From: JAILLW01 sp045629045
GTDB taxonomy: Bacteria; Bacillota; Clostridia; Lachnospirales; Lachnospiraceae
Length of the DNA: 64,000 nucleotides
Direction: 5' to 3'
Assembly: GCA_045629045.1 (NCBI GenBank)
Contig: JAZQQM010000003.1
Coordinates: 3,463 to 67,462, forward strand
Shown here: one piece after another, positions 62,801 through 64,000 of the stretch
Layout: every line of letters begins with the position of its first letter
Position numbering within the stretch: position 1 is the first letter of the stretch
The notes under the pieces: model-generated
Told to the model about the DNA's origin: nothing
Databases searched by the model: none
The model's input: only the letters and a program-made list of their open reading frames with translations
Translations under genes and position numbers: made by a program

Positions 62801-63130
62801 TATTAGTTGGTATTTGATATAATAACGCTATAACTATTTGATATTTTTTTGAAAATTACGATAACTGATATTTTTGCCGTTTGCTTCCACAAGATATACA
62901 GTGCACAATACTGACAAATCCGGATAAATAATGACAGGCATTGGATGATTGACGGAATTGAAGAACAACTTCAGTTGATGGCGGAAGAGAAGCAGGGGAT
63001 TACAATGGTGATGTAAAAAATGCATTTTATACCAGAAGTATAATGACAAACTAAATATGTTATGGTATTCTGTCGATAACAAAGAAAGAATAAGCGGATC
63101 CGAATGTGATCCAAAGAAAGGAAAACAGAC
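62801..63130. other. Gap of 330 bp with a coding-like scrap
   Basis: No complete gene. Bases 62945-63016 encode 23 residues (MIDGIEEQLQLMAEEKQGIT, then MVM and a stop) that look like the end of a lost protein. The rest is AT-rich flank of the tnpB element. Confidence 0.4.
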
Positions 63131-63277
63131 ATGACAACAATGAATCGTTTTGATTATCTCTATAGTGAACATCTTCAGTCAGCAGCACTCTACAGTGAAA
63201 TAGAGTGGAGCTTAGGTTTTATGTGTTCATCTGAGATAAAGCAAAAACGAGGATATTGTGTTAATAGATGCAGTTAG
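63131..63277 (+). CDS. 48-residue small hypothetical protein
   Basis: ATG at 63131 after AAAGGAAAACAG. The product (MTTMNRFDYLYSEHLQSAAL, then YSEIEWSLGFMCSS…) is short, with no signal peptide. A terminator hairpin follows its stop directly, which supports a transcript here. Family unknown; it could be a truncated gene. Confidence 0.4.
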   Translation: MTTMNRFDYLYSEHLQSAALYSEIEWSLGFMCSSEIKQKRGYCVNRCS

Positions 63278-63311
63278 AAACTGTAAGAAACAATTGATAA
63301 ATGTTTTCGGT

Positions 63312-63344
63312 ATGCCGCTTACTCAGATGGGTAGGCGGCATTTT
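63312..63344 (+). terminator. Rho-independent terminator
   Basis: ATGCCGCTTAC (63312-63322) pairs with GTAGGCGGCAT (63331-63341, one G-T pair), followed by TTTG. The group II intron starts 4-8 nt later. Confidence 0.85.
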
Positions 63345-63826
63345 GTTTGCGCGCCATGGGCGCGCTCTAACGGGTGAAAGTCCCGAACACGCCTAGGCAA
63401 CGAGGAAGTGTATAGCTGAACAGCAAGGGTGTCCATTGCGAGGTGGAATCTGAAGGAAGCTGTAGGCAAACTCTTGGTCCGACGGACAGAAATCACATAC
63501 AAGGCTCGGAAATACGGATAAGTCTGCAAAAGAAGATGAAGTCCAAAAGTTGCTGGAAGTACGAGTAAATGTGGCGGATATATGAGAGGAAAGAGCGTGC
63601 ACCTTAAGCGTGGAGGTCTCACAGAGGTTCCATTAGCCTAGTAACAACGAACTGTGAGAAGTCAGCCGAACCCATAGTAGTGAAGAAGTCTCTGTAATGG
63701 AGATGGAGCGAAGGGGTGAACAATCAATAAGTTTGAGTATGTCTCGTATTGCAGAAGAGATAACATCTGCCGTAACCAATCGGATAAAGGGTGGTCAAAA
63801 CAAGCGAGGCGGAAAGGAAAGAACGC

Positions 63827-63871
63827 ATGGACACAAGTAGTCTAATGGAGCAGATACTATCTAGACAATAT
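63827..63871 (+). pseudogene. Start of intron-encoded reverse transcriptase, interrupted
   Basis: ATG at 63827 begins MDTSSLMEQILSRQY, the usual N-terminus of bacterial group II intron reverse transcriptases. After that the frame enters IS110-like sequence and stops at TAG a few codons later. The rest of the gene would lie beyond the insertion, outside the window. Confidence 0.7.
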
Positions 63872-64000
63872 GTAATGACCTCCGTTTTGTAGCAACGTGG
63901 ATTTACCTGTATAATGGTAGTTGCTAAAACAAACCAGGTAACAGGGATTACCGCATACAAAAGGAGGTCATCAAATGAATAATAACACAATTTACGTAGG
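63870..64000 (+). mobile_element. IS110-like element, left end
   Basis: Sequence changes from intron reverse-transcriptase text to a structured non-coding leader around 63870, then a transposase-like gene starts at 63975. The leader (63875-63971) is bounded by the perfect 9-bp inverted repeat ATGACCTCC/GGAGGTCAT and holds inner stems (TAGCAAC with GTTGCTA, GGTAA with TTACC). IS110-family elements carry structured RNA in this position. The boundary is estimated from the point where the reverse transcriptase reading is lost. Confidence 0.5.
63975..64000 (+). CDS. IS110-like transposase, N-terminal 8 residues only
   Basis: ATG at 63975 after GGAGG (63963-63967) begins MNNNTIYV, as many IS110-family transposases do before the MDVHK segment. 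Only the first codons lie in the window. The ribosome-binding site can be hidden by pairing with ATGACCTCC at 63875-63883. Confidence 0.5.

Larger units (their letters stand above)
63349..64000 (+). mobile_element. Group II intron, 5' part, interrupted by IS110-like insertion
   Basis: The ribozyme start is recognised from a GC-rich perfect hairpin (GCGCGCC 63349-63355, GGCGCGC 63359-63365), then conserved text such as CGGGTGAAAGTCCCG, CGCCTAGGCAACGAGG, GAGGTGGAATCTGAAGGAAG and GTGAGAAGTCAGCCGAAC with CTCTGTAATGGAGATGGAGC. The intron runs on beyond the window. The reverse-transcriptase gene starts at 63827 but is broken by an insertion near 63870. The exact 5' splice junction is uncertain. Confidence 0.85.

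Noticed and set aside
63323..63622. Minus-strand open frames inside the group II intron
   Set aside because: They lie opposite conserved ribozyme sequence and have no start signals.

Overview
The window is low-GC DNA with Gram-positive-style Shine-Dalgarno boxes (GGAGG), lipobox lipoproteins, rho-independent terminators and many signal-transduction genes. Gene content (GGDEF proteins with periplasmic-binding-like sensors, DUF-rich lipoproteins, IS605/IS110 and group II intron sequences) suggests a Clostridia chromosome, probably Lachnospiraceae (Butyrivibrio/Pseudobutyrivibrio-like). This is inferred from style and families. No rRNA or tRNA gene was seen.

Region 1 (1-10,100) is a type III CRISPR-Cas locus: the C-terminal part of a HEPN ribonuclease, a short HD-less Cas10, a Csx10-like Cas7-Cas5 protein with a helical Cas11-like tail, a double-Cas7 protein, a small Csx19-like protein, a large Cas7 with an insertion, and Cas6. 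These genes overlap or nearly abut. A leader and a 13-spacer array follow. The last repeat is cut short and runs directly into cas2; cas1 is absent. The subunit order resembles the fused III-D variant (III-Dv) of cyanobacteria.

Region 2 (10,100-15,510) is an accessory island of small unknown proteins: lipoproteins, a 50-aa acidic protein, a Sel1-repeat lipoprotein, a coiled-coil protein, an XRE-type regulator and a metallophosphatase. Five promoters share an AACC-N3-GGTT element placed exactly 2 nt upstream of the -35 box, which suggests one activator-controlled regulon.

Region 3 (15,600-22,870) is an operon with two sugar-type ABC permeases, a membrane fusion protein, a MacB-like periplasmic-domain protein and a large solute-binding lipoprotein, without an ATPase. 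Region 4 (23,000-33,000) holds membrane proteins of unknown function, a Cache-GGDEF diguanylate cyclase, and a two-gene unit of an NRPS-like A-PCP-C protein and a GH3-family acyl-amide synthetase.

Region 5 (33,000-49,800) is rich in regulation: two hybrid histidine kinases, a GHKL ATPase with a STAS-like domain, tandem periplasmic-binding/GGDEF proteins (the second with degraded catalytic motifs), a MarR-MATE pair with a palindromic operator, a PrsW-type protease and a B12-binding radical SAM protein. Region 6 (49,800-59,800) has metabolic enzymes, a second MATE pump, a decayed secreted-protein gene, a lipoprotein behind three GGTACC boxes, a TetR regulator with two operators, a VanZ/amide-hydrolase fusion, a SUKH-type protein and a LOG-type hydrolase.

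Region 7 (59,750-64,000) is a mobile-element scrap yard: an integrase C-terminal remnant with TCGGCA repeats at 10-bp pitch, an XRE gene cut by a tnpB element, and a group II intron lying just after a terminator whose reverse-transcriptase gene is interrupted by an IS110-like element.
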